Under the pieces are notes generated by a model, which searched no databases, had not been told where the DNA came from, and worked only from the letters and a program-made list of their open reading frames with translations. The translations under genes and the position numbers were made by a program. From Psychrobacter cibarius (lineage in GTDB: Bacteria > Pseudomonadota > Gammaproteobacteria > Pseudomonadales > Moraxellaceae), in the NCBI GenBank assembly GCA_030686115.1, contig CP131612.1:1054001-1118000 (forward strand): DNA of 64,000 nucleotides. Direction: 5' to 3'. Of this stretch, positions 50,878 through 60,955 are shown in pieces (positions within the stretch are counted from its first letter, which is position 1; each line of letters starts with the position of its first letter).

Positions 50878-53229
50878 TTATCTTCCAGTTTGTGACCAAT
50901 GCGGTTTGTCATTACTTCCATACCAAATAATTGATACTTTTTTCCCAGCAGCAACTAAATCATTAAATCCATGTATCTTATATTTGTTACCATTTAAACT
51001 AATTGTCTTACCTGAATAGTTAGTGATTGTCATATCTACTGCAAGGCCTACGTTGTGGTTAGAATTAGATGGTTTTCCAACAGGGTTACTTCCAATTCCA
51101 TAAGCAGCATGCATAGCTCTAGCACCTTCAACAGCTTTACTTTTATTTCCACCATGAGTCCAATCAATATTAACACCAGGCCATGGAGGAACTTTCTCTG
51201 GACTAATTTTGCCTCGTTTTATATTAGTTGAATAATACATTAGATAAGATCTTGCATCAGGACGATATGTAGTAGAAATACGGACTGAAATGTTAGCAGC
51301 TTTCAATGCACTAATAAATTTCTTAGCATTGGACTTAAACGGTTCTAATAAGTCATCTAAGCTTGTACTTGCTTCAAACTTACTATGCCAATGTGCTCCA
51401 CTAACTTCCAGCTTAGGCTTCTTAGCCTTATAGACATAAGCAACACCGTTTTTATCGCTATTAGCGATGATAGTACCTTTCTCGATTTCTTTGCCGTTCT
51501 CATGGACTAATACTTTAATGCGGATACCGACATCTGAATCATGTGTTCGACCTCTTGTACCGTCACTACCCGTTACTGACGGATTTTTACCGTATTTATC
51601 TGATTGCGTCCAATACGAGAGTCCTGATAAGGGCTTATTTGTTGCTTCATCTACAAACTTAATAGTAATTCTTGCTTTATCTGTTGTGACCTCATGCGTT
51701 GGGCCTTGTTGTGTTATTTTATCATTGCGTATAACATTACCCTTATCGACATCGCTTGTATCATTAGGATTTTGAGAAGAAGGTGAGGTATTAGATGGTA
51801 CGGTATCAGAAGCGGTAGAACTTATTGAGCTGTTAGAGTCTTCGATCAGTTTATCAACGCTATATATCCATTCATTTTTACCATCGGTGACGATATTACT
51901 TGATACTTTACCTGTCGCTTGATGGATGGTTTTTATCTGCTGACCTGCTAGCGCTTTTACAGTGGTTATGCCTCTAGCATTCGCTTTTCTGATCTCAGAG
52001 GTGCGACCGCGATAGACGGTTTTGAACTCATAGTTAGGTACAGGCTTTTTGTTCTTATCAATGAATATAAGTTGTAGGGTTACCACAGGAACTTTGAGTA
52101 CTTTGGTCTGTCCGTTCAAGTCGCCTGTCACTGGAAATGCCATACTGTAGATGGATTGCTTTTTACCGCCATCATCATCAAGGTAGACGCCAATAGATTG
52201 GCTAACATCAGCTTTTATACCTGATTCAATACCTGAGCTATCCGTTTTATGGGGTTTAATGTTGTTCTTGTACTCAAGATGGTAGGTTGTATTGGATAGG
52301 GGCTTACCTGTGTCGCCTTCTACTAGTTTTATGTTGAAAGTAACTTCACTTAATATATCATCGTCTTTTTCAGAAGTTGCGACTGATACTTCATTGCTTG
52401 TAGTATCATGTTGGTTTTGACTATCTCTTATATCTGTTTCATGTTTTTCTAAACTAGACTTAAAGCCATTGCCTGTATCTACTATTATTGTTGCCACAAT
52501 GTCTTTGCCAGTAGGTAGAATTTTTAGATTACTACCTTTTTTATCCTTTAGATAAGTTCCATTAACTATAAATCTAACACCCATCTCTATTCGAGCAAAA
52601 AAGACGGGTAATTGTCCTTTACTGTTTGTTTTTAAGTTAGATAAGACAGGGACCTTTTTGCCAGAAGCGAATCTTATGTCAACGCTTACCCCATCCATTG
52701 ACAAACCTTTATTGTCATGCAAAGTAACAAACATTTTTGAACGTTTAAATCGTAACCATTGAAAATCATCCTTTTCAGTTCCACTAATTGAAACAATTTC
52801 TTTTTTATTATCATTTACCCAAACAGGTATTTCAGTAGTATAAAGACTTGGTTGATCTCTATGGAGTTGTTTCTGAGCCTTTGGACTCCAATAAAATACA
52901 ACGCCATTAGTATCATCTTTAACTTTACCTTCATAAATTGGCTGAACAGTATTAATAATATTCTTGACAATTCGACCAACTTTATCTGAGTTAAAATTGT
53001 TGGCATTAAGTTTAGTCATTGCGTTACGGTAAGGTTTAGTGTTGTGTGTGTAGGCATCAAAACCTGTTGTAGTAACGATACCATTAATAGTACTGTAATC
53101 TGTCCAATTCCCAAATCCAATTCTATTTCTTATAGAGTGGGCGATTACTTCCCAACTACGCGTGCTACTAGCACCAGCTTCACCATAAATAGTAGCTACA
53201 AAAACTTTAAACTCTTTACTATAGCTCAT
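50878..53229 (-). CDS. T6SS effector: SleB-like hydrolase fused to VanY-like (M15) peptidase
   Basis: The protein has 783 residues from the ATG at 53229 (GAGAGTTAAT upstream). Residues 5-140 resemble SleB-like cell-wall hydrolases, with Glu17 in IYGEAGASS and TTTGFDAYTH. Residues about 165-600 hold at least four repeated beta domains with the pattern NKPLSGLSYW...SDGTRGRTH, like transthyretin-type spacers. Residues 620-783 form an M15/VanY D,D-carboxypeptidase-like domain: His725 and Asp732 (HNVGLAVDM) and His777 (KPHWS) as zinc ligands. There is no signal peptide, in line with delivery by VgrG. It lies between two candidate immunity genes and downstream of vgrG. Confidence 0.78.
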   Translation of the reverse strand: MSYSKEFKVFVATIYGEAGASSTRSWEVIAHSIRNRIGFGNWTDYSTINGIVTTTGFDAYTHNTKPYRNAMTKLNANNFNSDKVGRIVKNIINTVQPIYEGKVKDDTNGVVFYWSPKAQKQLHRDQPSLYTTEIPVWVNDNKKEIVSISGTEKDDFQWLRFKRSKMFVTLHDNKGLSMDGVSVDIRFASGKKVPVLSNLKTNSKGQLPVFFARIEMGVRFIVNGTYLKDKKGSNLKILPTGKDIVATIIVDTGNGFKSSLEKHETDIRDSQNQHDTTSNEVSVATSEKDDDILSEVTFNIKLVEGDTGKPLSNTTYHLEYKNNIKPHKTDSSGIESGIKADVSQSIGVYLDDDGGKKQSIYSMAFPVTGDLNGQTKVLKVPVVTLQLIFIDKNKKPVPNYEFKTVYRGRTSEIRKANARGITTVKALAGQQIKTIHQATGKVSSNIVTDGKNEWIYSVDKLIEDSNSSISSTASDTVPSNTSPSSQNPNDTSDVDKGNVIRNDKITQQGPTHEVTTDKARITIKFVDEATNKPLSGLSYWTQSDKYGKNPSVTGSDGTRGRTHDSDVGIRIKVLVHENGKEIEKGTIIANSDKNGVAYVYKAKKPKLEVSGAHWHSKFEASTSLDDLLEPFKSNAKKFISALKAANISVRISTTYRPDARSYLMYYSTNIKRGKISPEKVPPWPGVNIDWTHGGNKSKAVEGARAMHAAYGIGSNPVGKPSNSNHNVGLAVDMTITNYSGKTISLNGNKYKIHGFNDLVAAGKKVSIIWYGSNDKPHWSQTGR

Positions 53230-53230
53230 A

Positions 53231-53818
53231 TTAACTCTCGCAAGCGTTTTCAATTTCGAGTGTGATTAAATTAGATTGCTTTCCGAAAGCATATAGATGT
53301 AGAGTTCCTTTATTATCAATAAATGCATCTTCTTTAAATATCTGGTGTAATGGTTCTGTATTCAGAAGTTCTTGATAATCCTCATTATCCTTATACATTG
53401 CCATATTTGAAAAATCATAGAGTAATTTATTGAAGGGTTTTTTATCACTTAAAATTCGAGAGAATACTTTATGTTCATTCCAGTCTGCATAAATGATACA
53501 TTTCCTATTTTTATCGAATAAAATTTCATTGTCTTTTGTTAAGAATAAATCTTTACTTGTGATGTAATGTCCATATCCGCAAGGGCTACCACAGGATATA
53601 TGGAAATAATAGAGATTATCATCAATTTTTTTTATATCACTGATTTTATTAGTATCAAATTTGACTATCTCTTTACTCTTACCTTCAAGTATACGATATA
53701 CAGAACATATATCTTGTGAACAAGTCTTTATAACTGAAAAATTCTCAGCATCTTGCGCTAAGCAAAATTGTGTTATCAAACAAGTTGATAATACAGCTAT
53801 TTTTGCAATATTTTTCAT
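53231..53818 (-). CDS. exported protein, candidate immunity protein
   Basis: The protein has 195 residues with a cleavable signal peptide (MKNIAKIAVLSTCLITQFCL) and a beta-rich periplasmic domain containing six further Cys. Its stop directly precedes the effector start, so the genes are coupled. It lies between vgrG and the effector. A periplasmic partner that protects against self-targeting is the likely role. Family not recognised. Confidence 0.65.
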   Translation of the reverse strand: MKNIAKIAVLSTCLITQFCLAQDAENFSVIKTCSQDICSVYRILEGKSKEIVKFDTNKISDIKKIDDNLYYFHISCGSPCGYGHYITSKDLFLTKDNEILFDKNRKCIIYADWNEHKVFSRILSDKKPFNKLLYDFSNMAMYKDNEDYQELLNTEPLHQIFKEDAFIDNKGTLHLYAFGKQSNLITLEIENACES

Positions 53819-53869
53819 TTTAGCTCCATTTTCTAGCTTACTAAGAATGTTTCTTGAAAATAAAAATAT

Positions 53870-56869
53870 TTAACAGCAGAAATCGTCATCATCGTCTTCA
53901 ATATCAGAATTAGATTGTTCTCCATCAAAAGGATTAAATGAACCAATGATATCTTCCTCGTTATGTGCGTTCTCACATTGTTTAGAGAAGTAAGCGCCCT
54001 GTTCAAACACAAACTCAACCTTATCAGCCTTATCCCCAAACACTCTTAAAGTCTGACCATCTTCATCAAGCTTACCCTCAAACTCTGTTCCTTTAGAGTG
54101 ATTTATCAGTTTGTAGCTAATACCTTGATCTATAAAATCTTGCGGTAACAGCTTTTTAAGATCAAATGCCTTGCTAAACAATCCCGAAGTCGGCAGAGCA
54201 ATAACAGGCGCATTTATTTTTGCCCCCGCAACCAGCTCTTTCTTCACCGCCTGCACTTTAATCGTCCCCGGACATACCAGCTTAATCCCGCTGTCATCAA
54301 TCGTAATGGATGCTCCTGCTGAGGTCTGCAGCTTGATCCGCTTCGGACTCGACACATTCACCTGTCCTGACTCACTACCAATCGTCATACCTTGCTGACT
54401 GTGCAATTGCATCTCACCGCCTTGTGCCTGAATACCAAGTTGCTCTCTATTGGCACTGATATGTAGACCTGACCGATCGGCTTGACCACCAACCCCAGAG
54501 AGCGAATCAATCGTATTTGCCGTCAGCGTATAATTGCCTGCCACCACATCCGACTGGGTACTGCCTGATTGTCTGACGATTGTTTTCGCCGTCCATAGGG
54601 TATTACTTGCTGACGCTAAGATACTGTCTTTACTGACCAGCATCACATCAGCAGCGCCCAATACTTCCGTATTTAGCGTCTCATCGATGATTTGCGCACT
54701 GGTTTTAAAGGTTTCTATCGTTTGGTTGGCATCGCTAAGTGCTGCCGTGGATTGCAAGTGTGCCTGCTTGGCCTCTTGAAAGGTCTCGCTCAGCTCAGCT
54801 CCTAAGCCTAATTGCCGCTGTCCTGCATCATTGACCCACGCTGACTCATGCTCGCTTTGACTATGTCTGATATCAAAGGTGGATAGCAGTACTCCAGACT
54901 CACCTGTGATTTGCAAACCATGGTCGGTGGCTAGATTAATGCCTTGACCGCTATCGCTTGATTGATGATTGCTAAAGCGATGAAGCAGTATGCCAAGCTC
55001 AAGCACATGCTCATCAGAGGCAAAGGTCGTGCTAGAAGTGATGGTTGGCGTCTCAGCATTGGCACGTGCCCCAGTATTCACTGACCACTGCAGTCCTATC
55101 TGGTTCGGCGTATCATCAAAGCTCATGGTCACTTCAGACTCAGAAGTCAGTCCATATTGAGCAATACCTGATATCCAGCCGCTGTGTCCATCATCGTCAT
55201 TGATTTGCGAATGTCCGAGGCCACCACCATGCCATCTAGGAGAAGATCCGCCTTGCAAGTTATGTCTATTCGATAAGCCTGCGTCACGAGTGGTGATGTC
55301 TTTGTCATCGACATCGCCCATACCGATACCGTCATAAAGCGATCTGCTAATCACAGGACTGTCTATATCACCGTACCAATGGTTAAGCAGTACCGACTGT
55401 CCCAGCCTTGGCGCAAACTGCCAACCATGAGTGCTACCCGATGACAGCTGCAATGAGCGCAGGGGCGTGGTAGTGCCGTCATCATGAGGGCTGATGCCTG
55501 ACCAGACAGGCGTAGTAATAGTTTGTTGTAGGTTGTCAGTGCTGACACTGGAGTCATAGCTAGGGGAAGCTGATAAACCTGTGTCACCAGTACGTGCTTG
55601 GGCGAGACCCGTGTAAGTGCTACTGGCAAAGGATAAAGAACTGGGATAAGGGCAATAAGGAATAGCAGCGTCAAGTAACGTCGCTGATACCCAAACCCCA
55701 GTATCGCGGGCGATGTCAAAGCCATGATCGGGTATTGAAAAGTGATTGTGATTCATTGTACGACAGTGCATATGCTGAGCAGTGCGCTGTAACCACTGTT
55801 TGATAAATATTTGATGATGGTATGAAACGCTATCGTTGTCAGGCTCAATACCGATTAAGGTAACCGCGATACAATGCGTCGATAAGCTTCCAATAGAGGG
55901 TAGGTTGTTAATACTCACTGGGCTACCGACACTTAGACCACGCAGAGCACCAGTCGCTTGATAAGTTTCGCGCTGACAGTGATTTGCAGATATCCATTGC
56001 TGTGCAAGATGAGCGGCGGCATCATCACTGTGCACGCGAGATGGTGCACCGAGTAGTAAAGTCGTGTCATCTATCGCAAGCGGTGACTCGTCTACTGCTT
56101 GTCCTTCATAAATGGTATCAGCAGCTAAGCCATCCGCTCGTACGATTACCTCATAACTGCCAAGTTGCTGCGACCTCATTTGTAGCGTATGGACACTATC
56201 TTGACCTGATTGTACGGATGACTGAGCATAACTATAGGTCAGCGGTATGAGCTCGCCTGTGTCTAAACCATCAACCAACCACCACGTACCAAGCTCATCG
56301 ACGCAATTCCCTGACACCCATAAAGTCGATATACCAATATCAGCAAGCAGTCCAGTAACAAATTCATAGTCGCTGACATCCGACTGGGTGCGCATGGATA
56401 AAGGTGCCGATAAACGCGCTGACGATTCATCATCTGATGACAAAAGAGACTCAGATATTTGCCAATTTAAATCGTAATCACTAAGGATGAGGGTAATAAT
56501 ATCGAGCGTCGATTGATTGATAAAACTGCGGGTATGTATCGACTGTGCCAACTGCCAATCGGGGCTAACAACTTCTAAAGTATAAAAGTGTATCACGCCA
56601 TCAGATTGCTGATAACGGATGCCGCGTATCAGCCCAGTACGACAGCTAGCGGTACGATCAGCGGAAAACGTGGTTAAGCATATCGGAGCATTGATTAATG
56701 ATAAACAAGCGTTCGATTCGATAAAATTATAACCAAACACTAGTATGTCAATATTGTCAGATTGATTAATGCCGCTTGCACCGCAAAACGCAACAGGGTA
56801 AAAGGTGTTTATCGTTGGATTATCAGTATGAACGGTAATATTATGTAGACGATTGGTCTTAGAAGGCAT
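53870..56869 (-). CDS. vgrG: type VI secretion tip protein VgrG (TssI) with C-terminal extension
   Basis: The protein has 999 residues from the ATG at 56869. The frame opens at 56998, but the extra 43 residues do not look like VgrG; neither start has a clear ribosome site. It has gp27/gp5-like domains (about 1-430), the OB/gp5 region with FAPRLGQSVLLNHWYGD, and a DUF2345-like needle (to about 880). After residue 890 there is an extra domain (YKLINHSKGTEFEGKLDEDG) of transthyretin-like type and an acidic end with DDDDDFCC. This extension likely holds the downstream effector. Divergent from the T6SS operon. Confidence 0.88.
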   Translation of the reverse strand: MPSKTNRLHNITVHTDNPTINTFYPVAFCGASGINQSDNIDILVFGYNFIESNACLSLINAPICLTTFSADRTASCRTGLIRGIRYQQSDGVIHFYTLEVVSPDWQLAQSIHTRSFINQSTLDIITLILSDYDLNWQISESLLSSDDESSARLSAPLSMRTQSDVSDYEFVTGLLADIGISTLWVSGNCVDELGTWWLVDGLDTGELIPLTYSYAQSSVQSGQDSVHTLQMRSQQLGSYEVIVRADGLAADTIYEGQAVDESPLAIDDTTLLLGAPSRVHSDDAAAHLAQQWISANHCQRETYQATGALRGLSVGSPVSINNLPSIGSLSTHCIAVTLIGIEPDNDSVSYHHQIFIKQWLQRTAQHMHCRTMNHNHFSIPDHGFDIARDTGVWVSATLLDAAIPYCPYPSSLSFASSTYTGLAQARTGDTGLSASPSYDSSVSTDNLQQTITTPVWSGISPHDDGTTTPLRSLQLSSGSTHGWQFAPRLGQSVLLNHWYGDIDSPVISRSLYDGIGMGDVDDKDITTRDAGLSNRHNLQGGSSPRWHGGGLGHSQINDDDGHSGWISGIAQYGLTSESEVTMSFDDTPNQIGLQWSVNTGARANAETPTITSSTTFASDEHVLELGILLHRFSNHQSSDSGQGINLATDHGLQITGESGVLLSTFDIRHSQSEHESAWVNDAGQRQLGLGAELSETFQEAKQAHLQSTAALSDANQTIETFKTSAQIIDETLNTEVLGAADVMLVSKDSILASASNTLWTAKTIVRQSGSTQSDVVAGNYTLTANTIDSLSGVGGQADRSGLHISANREQLGIQAQGGEMQLHSQQGMTIGSESGQVNVSSPKRIKLQTSAGASITIDDSGIKLVCPGTIKVQAVKKELVAGAKINAPVIALPTSGLFSKAFDLKKLLPQDFIDQGISYKLINHSKGTEFEGKLDEDGQTLRVFGDKADKVEFVFEQGAYFSKQCENAHNEEDIIGSFNPFDGEQSNSDIEDDDDDFCC

Positions 56870-57084
56870 AAGAAGGGTACCGTTACTGCTTATTTTATAC
56901 CAAGAAAATGGCTTGAATGGGTGACTTACTAAATTATTTATTAAGAAAAGTATAGAGTTTATTGAAATATTGTCAAGTATATGTATAATCAACCTCATTG
57001 ATTTTTTATGATTAATGAACTTTAGTTATATTTATTTCTTTAAAAAATCTATCCTTTTATATTTTTAGTGATGATACTGTTGTT

Positions 57085-57531
57085 ATGAATCCTATTTATC
57101 GTACTAAACTTGCCACCGCAGGTCTGCTATCAGTCTTACTTAGCGCGTCTTTATTGACAGCGGGTTGTGGCACCACTGCTCAGAAAAATGTACAAACCAC
57201 GGTCAGCAAACCAATAGTGAAGCAGTTGAGTGAGCCTTCGCTTGCCTATTTGTCAAACGGCAATCAACTTAGCAGTGAAGCGTGGATGATTATTGCCAAA
57301 AATGACTATGAAAAAAAACGCTATGCACGGGCATTGAGAGAAGCTAATGAAGCTCTAAGCGTTGATAATGAAAGACTTGACGCACGTCAGCTTGCCATGC
57401 TCTCAGCAGTTAAAGTAATGGAAAGTAATATTGATGCTTATCACGATAATAGTTTGATGAATAGTGGTGATAAGGCAACACTGAATGAAACGCTCACCAA
57501 TATCACCACTTTAGTTAACGCGTCTAATTAA
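57085..57531 (+). CDS. T6SS-associated putative lipoprotein
   Basis: The protein has 148 residues with a lipoprotein signal (TAGLLSVLLSASLLTAGC, preceded by a basic start). The mature part has a TPR-like helix pair (WMIIAKNDYEKKRYARALRE). It is first in the T6SS operon, 5 bases before the next gene. The envelope location suggests a role beside TssJ-type lipoproteins, but it lacks TssJ features. No ribosome site is obvious. Confidence 0.68.
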   Translation: MNPIYRTKLATAGLLSVLLSASLLTAGCGTTAQKNVQTTVSKPIVKQLSEPSLAYLSNGNQLSSEAWMIIAKNDYEKKRYARALREANEALSVDNERLDARQLAMLSAVKVMESNIDAYHDNSLMNSGDKATLNETLTNITTLVNASN

Positions 57532-57535
57532 AATA

Positions 57536-58333
57536 ATGTTGAGCAGGCACATGTATTTATCTCACACCAATAATGGCGAGCACCGACTTACAATGACCAG
57601 TATCAGAATCAATATTAGAGTCAGTTTTACGCTATCCAAAGCGTTTTTGGCAGGTCTGTTCATCATGGGTTCAGCAATGACTACCGCCCATAGTGAGCTT
57701 GTCATACAAGAGAAAGACCCCGGTTCTAGCATCATAAATCAATTTTCGGCACTCAAAAATGCTGATGCAAAATCACCGCAACTGCATCAACTGGTCACGG
57801 ATTTGAACCAAAGAGTATCTCGTAATCCTAATGACTCGCTAGCATGGGAGATTTTGGCGCAGATTTATTCTAACAATGGCTATCATGCTTATGCTGTTTA
57901 TGCAGCCAGTGAAGCCATTGATCTGGGTCAAAGCACTGCTAAGCTAAAAAAGATACTACTCAATAGCAGCGCTATCGTCTCCCAAAGCCAACTGCAATCA
58001 GATTATCTCACTGATGAAGTGGATGCAGCGTTTTTGAAGGAGTATCAGTACGCTTTAAGTAAAATATATGGTGATATCTATGGTTTCAATTACGATGAGT
58101 CTTTGCCGAAACCACCAGCGCCAGTCGTCAAGCCTAGAAGCGGTAAATCAGGCACTAAATCAAAACCTCAGCCCCACGTGTCTGTAAAAAAAGCATCGAA
58201 GTCTATTAAGAAAAAAACAGCCGTAAAAAAACCGCCACGACCACCAAAAGTTAAGCCTGTTACTAAACCTTCACCTACCAAAAAAAGTAACGCCAAATCG
58301 ACTGATCCATTCAGTATATTGCGTTCAAACTAG
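57536..58333 (+). CDS. T6SS-associated TPR protein with basic Pro-rich tail
   Basis: The protein has 265 residues. There is an N-terminal hydrophobic segment (SKAFLAGLFIMGSAMTTAHS) that could be a signal sequence, a TPR-like region (NPNDSLAWEILAQIYSNNGY) and a Lys/Pro/Ser-rich tail of about 75 residues (KKTAVKKPPRPPKVKPVTKP). The tail might bind cell wall. Start uncertain: ATGs at 57536, 57551 and 57593 are all possible. It has no named family and lies just before tssB. Confidence 0.65.
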   Translation: MLSRHMYLSHTNNGEHRLTMTSIRINIRVSFTLSKAFLAGLFIMGSAMTTAHSELVIQEKDPGSSIINQFSALKNADAKSPQLHQLVTDLNQRVSRNPNDSLAWEILAQIYSNNGYHAYAVYAASEAIDLGQSTAKLKKILLNSSAIVSQSQLQSDYLTDEVDAAFLKEYQYALSKIYGDIYGFNYDESLPKPPAPVVKPRSGKSGTKSKPQPHVSVKKASKSIKKKTAVKKPPRPPKVKPVTKPSPTKKSNAKSTDPFSILRSN

Positions 58334-58354
58334 ACATTGCTGAGGTAACTTATT

Positions 58355-58867
58355 ATGGCAAAGCAAGACAGTGTACAAAAGAAACTCGCAAAAGTACGTG
58401 CGCCTCGGGTGCATCTGACTTATGACGTTGAAGTAGGCGATGCGATCGAAACCAAGGAAATTCCTTTTGTCGTTGGCGTTTTGGGGGAGTTTTCAGGAGA
58501 TTCAACCCTTGAACAACCACGCTTTAAAGACAAAAAGTTTGTCGAAGTGGACTTGGATACCTTTGATGAGGTGATGTCAGGTCTAGCACCGCGTGCGACC
58601 TTTCGAGTAAGCAATGACTTAAGTGATAAAGGCGGCGAATTCGCGGTTGATTTGGCATTCAATAGTATCAACGATTTTCGTCCTGAAGCGGTTGCTGATC
58701 AAATTGAGCCACTAAAGCAATTGGTACAAGCACGAGATCGCTTAGCAGATTTACGCAACAAAATATCAGCCAACGAAAAACTTGAAGACCTATTAGATGA
58801 CGTGCTTAAAAATACTGAGCAAGTCAAAAAAATGGCGGAACAAAATCAAACCGACGGTGAGGATTAA
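58355..58867 (+). CDS. tssB: T6SS sheath small subunit TssB (VipA)
   Basis: The protein has 170 residues. It forms the contractile sheath with TssC. Family hallmarks: RAPRVHLTYDVEVGDAIETK, IPFVVGVLGEFSG and a helical end (LRNKISANEKLEDLLDDVLK). The order tssB-tssC-hcp follows with small gaps. Confidence 0.95.
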   Translation: MAKQDSVQKKLAKVRAPRVHLTYDVEVGDAIETKEIPFVVGVLGEFSGDSTLEQPRFKDKKFVEVDLDTFDEVMSGLAPRATFRVSNDLSDKGGEFAVDLAFNSINDFRPEAVADQIEPLKQLVQARDRLADLRNKISANEKLEDLLDDVLKNTEQVKKMAEQNQTDGED

Positions 58868-58870
58868 ACG

Positions 58871-60361
58871 ATGAGTGCCCAAGCCCAGCAAAATCTAGCA
58901 CCTGATGCGTTAAATAATGATAGTTACGACTTACTCGAAGAAATCGTCAATAAAAGTAACGTTGCCAAGTCTGATGACGAAAAAAATCGTGCCAAGTCGC
59001 AAATTGCAGAGCTTGCCAATGAAGTCATGCAAGGCACCGTAACGTTGTCAGATAATTTGGCTGCATCGATTGACGCGCGTATTGCCCAAATTGACGCATT
59101 GATCTCCAAGCAGCTGACCACCGTCATGCACGCGCCCGAGTTTCAAAAGTTAGAGTCCAGCTGGCGTGGCTTGCATTATTTATGTAGCCAGACTCCGTCG
59201 GAATCCATGCTAAAGATTCGTATGATGAATACTACGAAGCGCGAACTGACTAAAGATTTTCAATCGTCAATTGATTTTGATCAAAGCACGCTGTTTAAAA
59301 AAATATACGAAGAAGAGTTCGGTAGCTTCGGTGGTGAACCTTATGCCGCTATCGTTGGTGACTTTGAATTTACTCGCCAAAACTCAGACATGTATCTGCT
59401 TGAGCAATTGTCTCATGTTGCGGCCGCTTCTCATGCACCTTTTGTGTCGGCGGCTTCCGCTGAAATGTTTGGTCTCGACTCCTTTACCGACATTGGTCGC
59501 CCGCGAGATTTGTCAAAGATATTTGAAACCGCTGAATATATCCGCTGGCGCGCGTTCAGACAGTCAGAAGATGCGCGATATGTTGCGTTAACCGTGCCCA
59601 GCTTTTTAGGTCGTCTGCCTTACGATCCTAAAGATGGCACGGTGGTTGAAGGATTTAATTTTACGGAGGAAGTCTCTGGTAATAATCATGACGATTATCT
59701 ATGGGTGAACGCAGCTTATGCCTTTGCTTCACGCTTGACGGCTGCTTTCTCTGACTATCGTTGGTGTGCTGCCATTCGCGGCGTTGAGGGTGGTGGCTTG
59801 GTTGAAGGGTTACCTGTTCATACCTTTAAGACGGATGAAGGGGATTTGGCACTTAAGTGTCCAACAGAAATCTCTATCACCGATCGCCGAGAAAAAGAGT
59901 TGAGCGACTTAGGATTTATCCCGTTAGTCCATTGCAAAAATACCAATTACGCTGCTTTTTTTGGCGCGCAATCCGTGCAAAAAGCCAAAACTTATCAAAA
60001 CGATGATGCCAATGCCAATGCTGCGCTATCGACGCAGATCCAATACATTATGGCGGTGTCACGTATTGCCCATTACCTAAAAGCAATGATGCGCGATAAG
60101 GTAGGTAGCTTCTTAGCACCTGGTAATGTTGAGTCGTTTTTAAATGACTGGATTTCTCGTTATGTCTTGCTAGATGACGGCGCCTCACAAGAAGCAAAAG
60201 CCCAGTACCCACTGCGCGAAGCTTCTGTACAAGTTGTAGAAGTGCCGGGTAAGCCTGGTGTCTACAAGTCCGTGGTCTTTTTGAGACCACACTTTCAACT
60301 TGACGAATTGTCTGTTTCTTTGCGTCTGGTCACTCAACTGCCGCAATCTAGCAACAGCTAA
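58871..60361 (+). CDS. tssC: T6SS sheath large subunit TssC (VipB)
   Basis: The protein has 496 residues, the usual length. Hallmarks: FQKLESSWRGLHYLCSQTP, FGGEPYAAIVGDFEFTR, and the C-terminal PLREASVQVVEVPGKPGVYK. It starts 3 bases after tssB. Confidence 0.96.
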   Translation: MSAQAQQNLAPDALNNDSYDLLEEIVNKSNVAKSDDEKNRAKSQIAELANEVMQGTVTLSDNLAASIDARIAQIDALISKQLTTVMHAPEFQKLESSWRGLHYLCSQTPSESMLKIRMMNTTKRELTKDFQSSIDFDQSTLFKKIYEEEFGSFGGEPYAAIVGDFEFTRQNSDMYLLEQLSHVAAASHAPFVSAASAEMFGLDSFTDIGRPRDLSKIFETAEYIRWRAFRQSEDARYVALTVPSFLGRLPYDPKDGTVVEGFNFTEEVSGNNHDDYLWVNAAYAFASRLTAAFSDYRWCAAIRGVEGGGLVEGLPVHTFKTDEGDLALKCPTEISITDRREKELSDLGFIPLVHCKNTNYAAFFGAQSVQKAKTYQNDDANANAALSTQIQYIMAVSRIAHYLKAMMRDKVGSFLAPGNVESFLNDWISRYVLLDDGASQEAKAQYPLREASVQVVEVPGKPGVYKSVVFLRPHFQLDELSVSLRLVTQLPQSSNS

Positions 60362-60413
60362 TCGTTTATTAAAAACTAACGTGAAATTTAAATTTTAAAA
60401 AAAGGTATGTGAT

Positions 60414-60917
60414 ATGAAAGATATTTATATTCAGTTCCGCGGTAAATATAAAATTGATGGCGAGTCTCGTGATAGCGAGCATAAAGGTTGGCTTGAAGTA
60501 AATACTTGGGATCACTTGATCCGTCAGCCAAAATCAGCGACAGCAAGTAGCGTTGGTGGCCATACTTCTGAGCGTTGTGAGCATGCTGACATGACGTTTA
60601 TGAAAGATTTGGACTCAACCAGTCCTAAACTATGGGAAGCGTGTTCTGCTGGTTATACTTTTGATGAGATTCAAATTGATTTTTATCGTGCCAACGGTGA
60701 CAAACGCGTTAAATATCTTGAAGTAAAACTTAAGCATGCGCTGATCGCAAGTGTCGAGCCAACGGTACGTTCTGAAGGCGTACCAATCGAAAAAGTCGGT
60801 ATCAAATATGCTGCTGTTGAGTGGACTTACACCCAGCAAGATATCGATGGTACTGCTAAAGGCGCTGTGACTAAAAAATGGTCACTAGCCAACAACACTG
60901 CTACTTATACCGCCTAA
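60414..60917 (+). CDS. hcp: T6SS tube protein Hcp (TssD)
   Basis: The protein has 167 residues. It stacks as hexamers to form the inner tube and is secreted. It has the Hcp pattern: DIYIQFRGKYKIDGESRDSE, GWLEVNTWDH and VEWTYTQQDIDGTAKGAVTK. A terminator follows, so hcp can be made at a higher level than the genes after it. Confidence 0.94.
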   Translation: MKDIYIQFRGKYKIDGESRDSEHKGWLEVNTWDHLIRQPKSATASSVGGHTSERCEHADMTFMKDLDSTSPKLWEACSAGYTFDEIQIDFYRANGDKRVKYLEVKLKHALIASVEPTVRSEGVPIEKVGIKYAAVEWTYTQQDIDGTAKGAVTKKWSLANNTATYTA

Positions 60918-60955
60918 TTTAGGTTGTATCAGGTGTCATCTATTGTGTCGTACCG

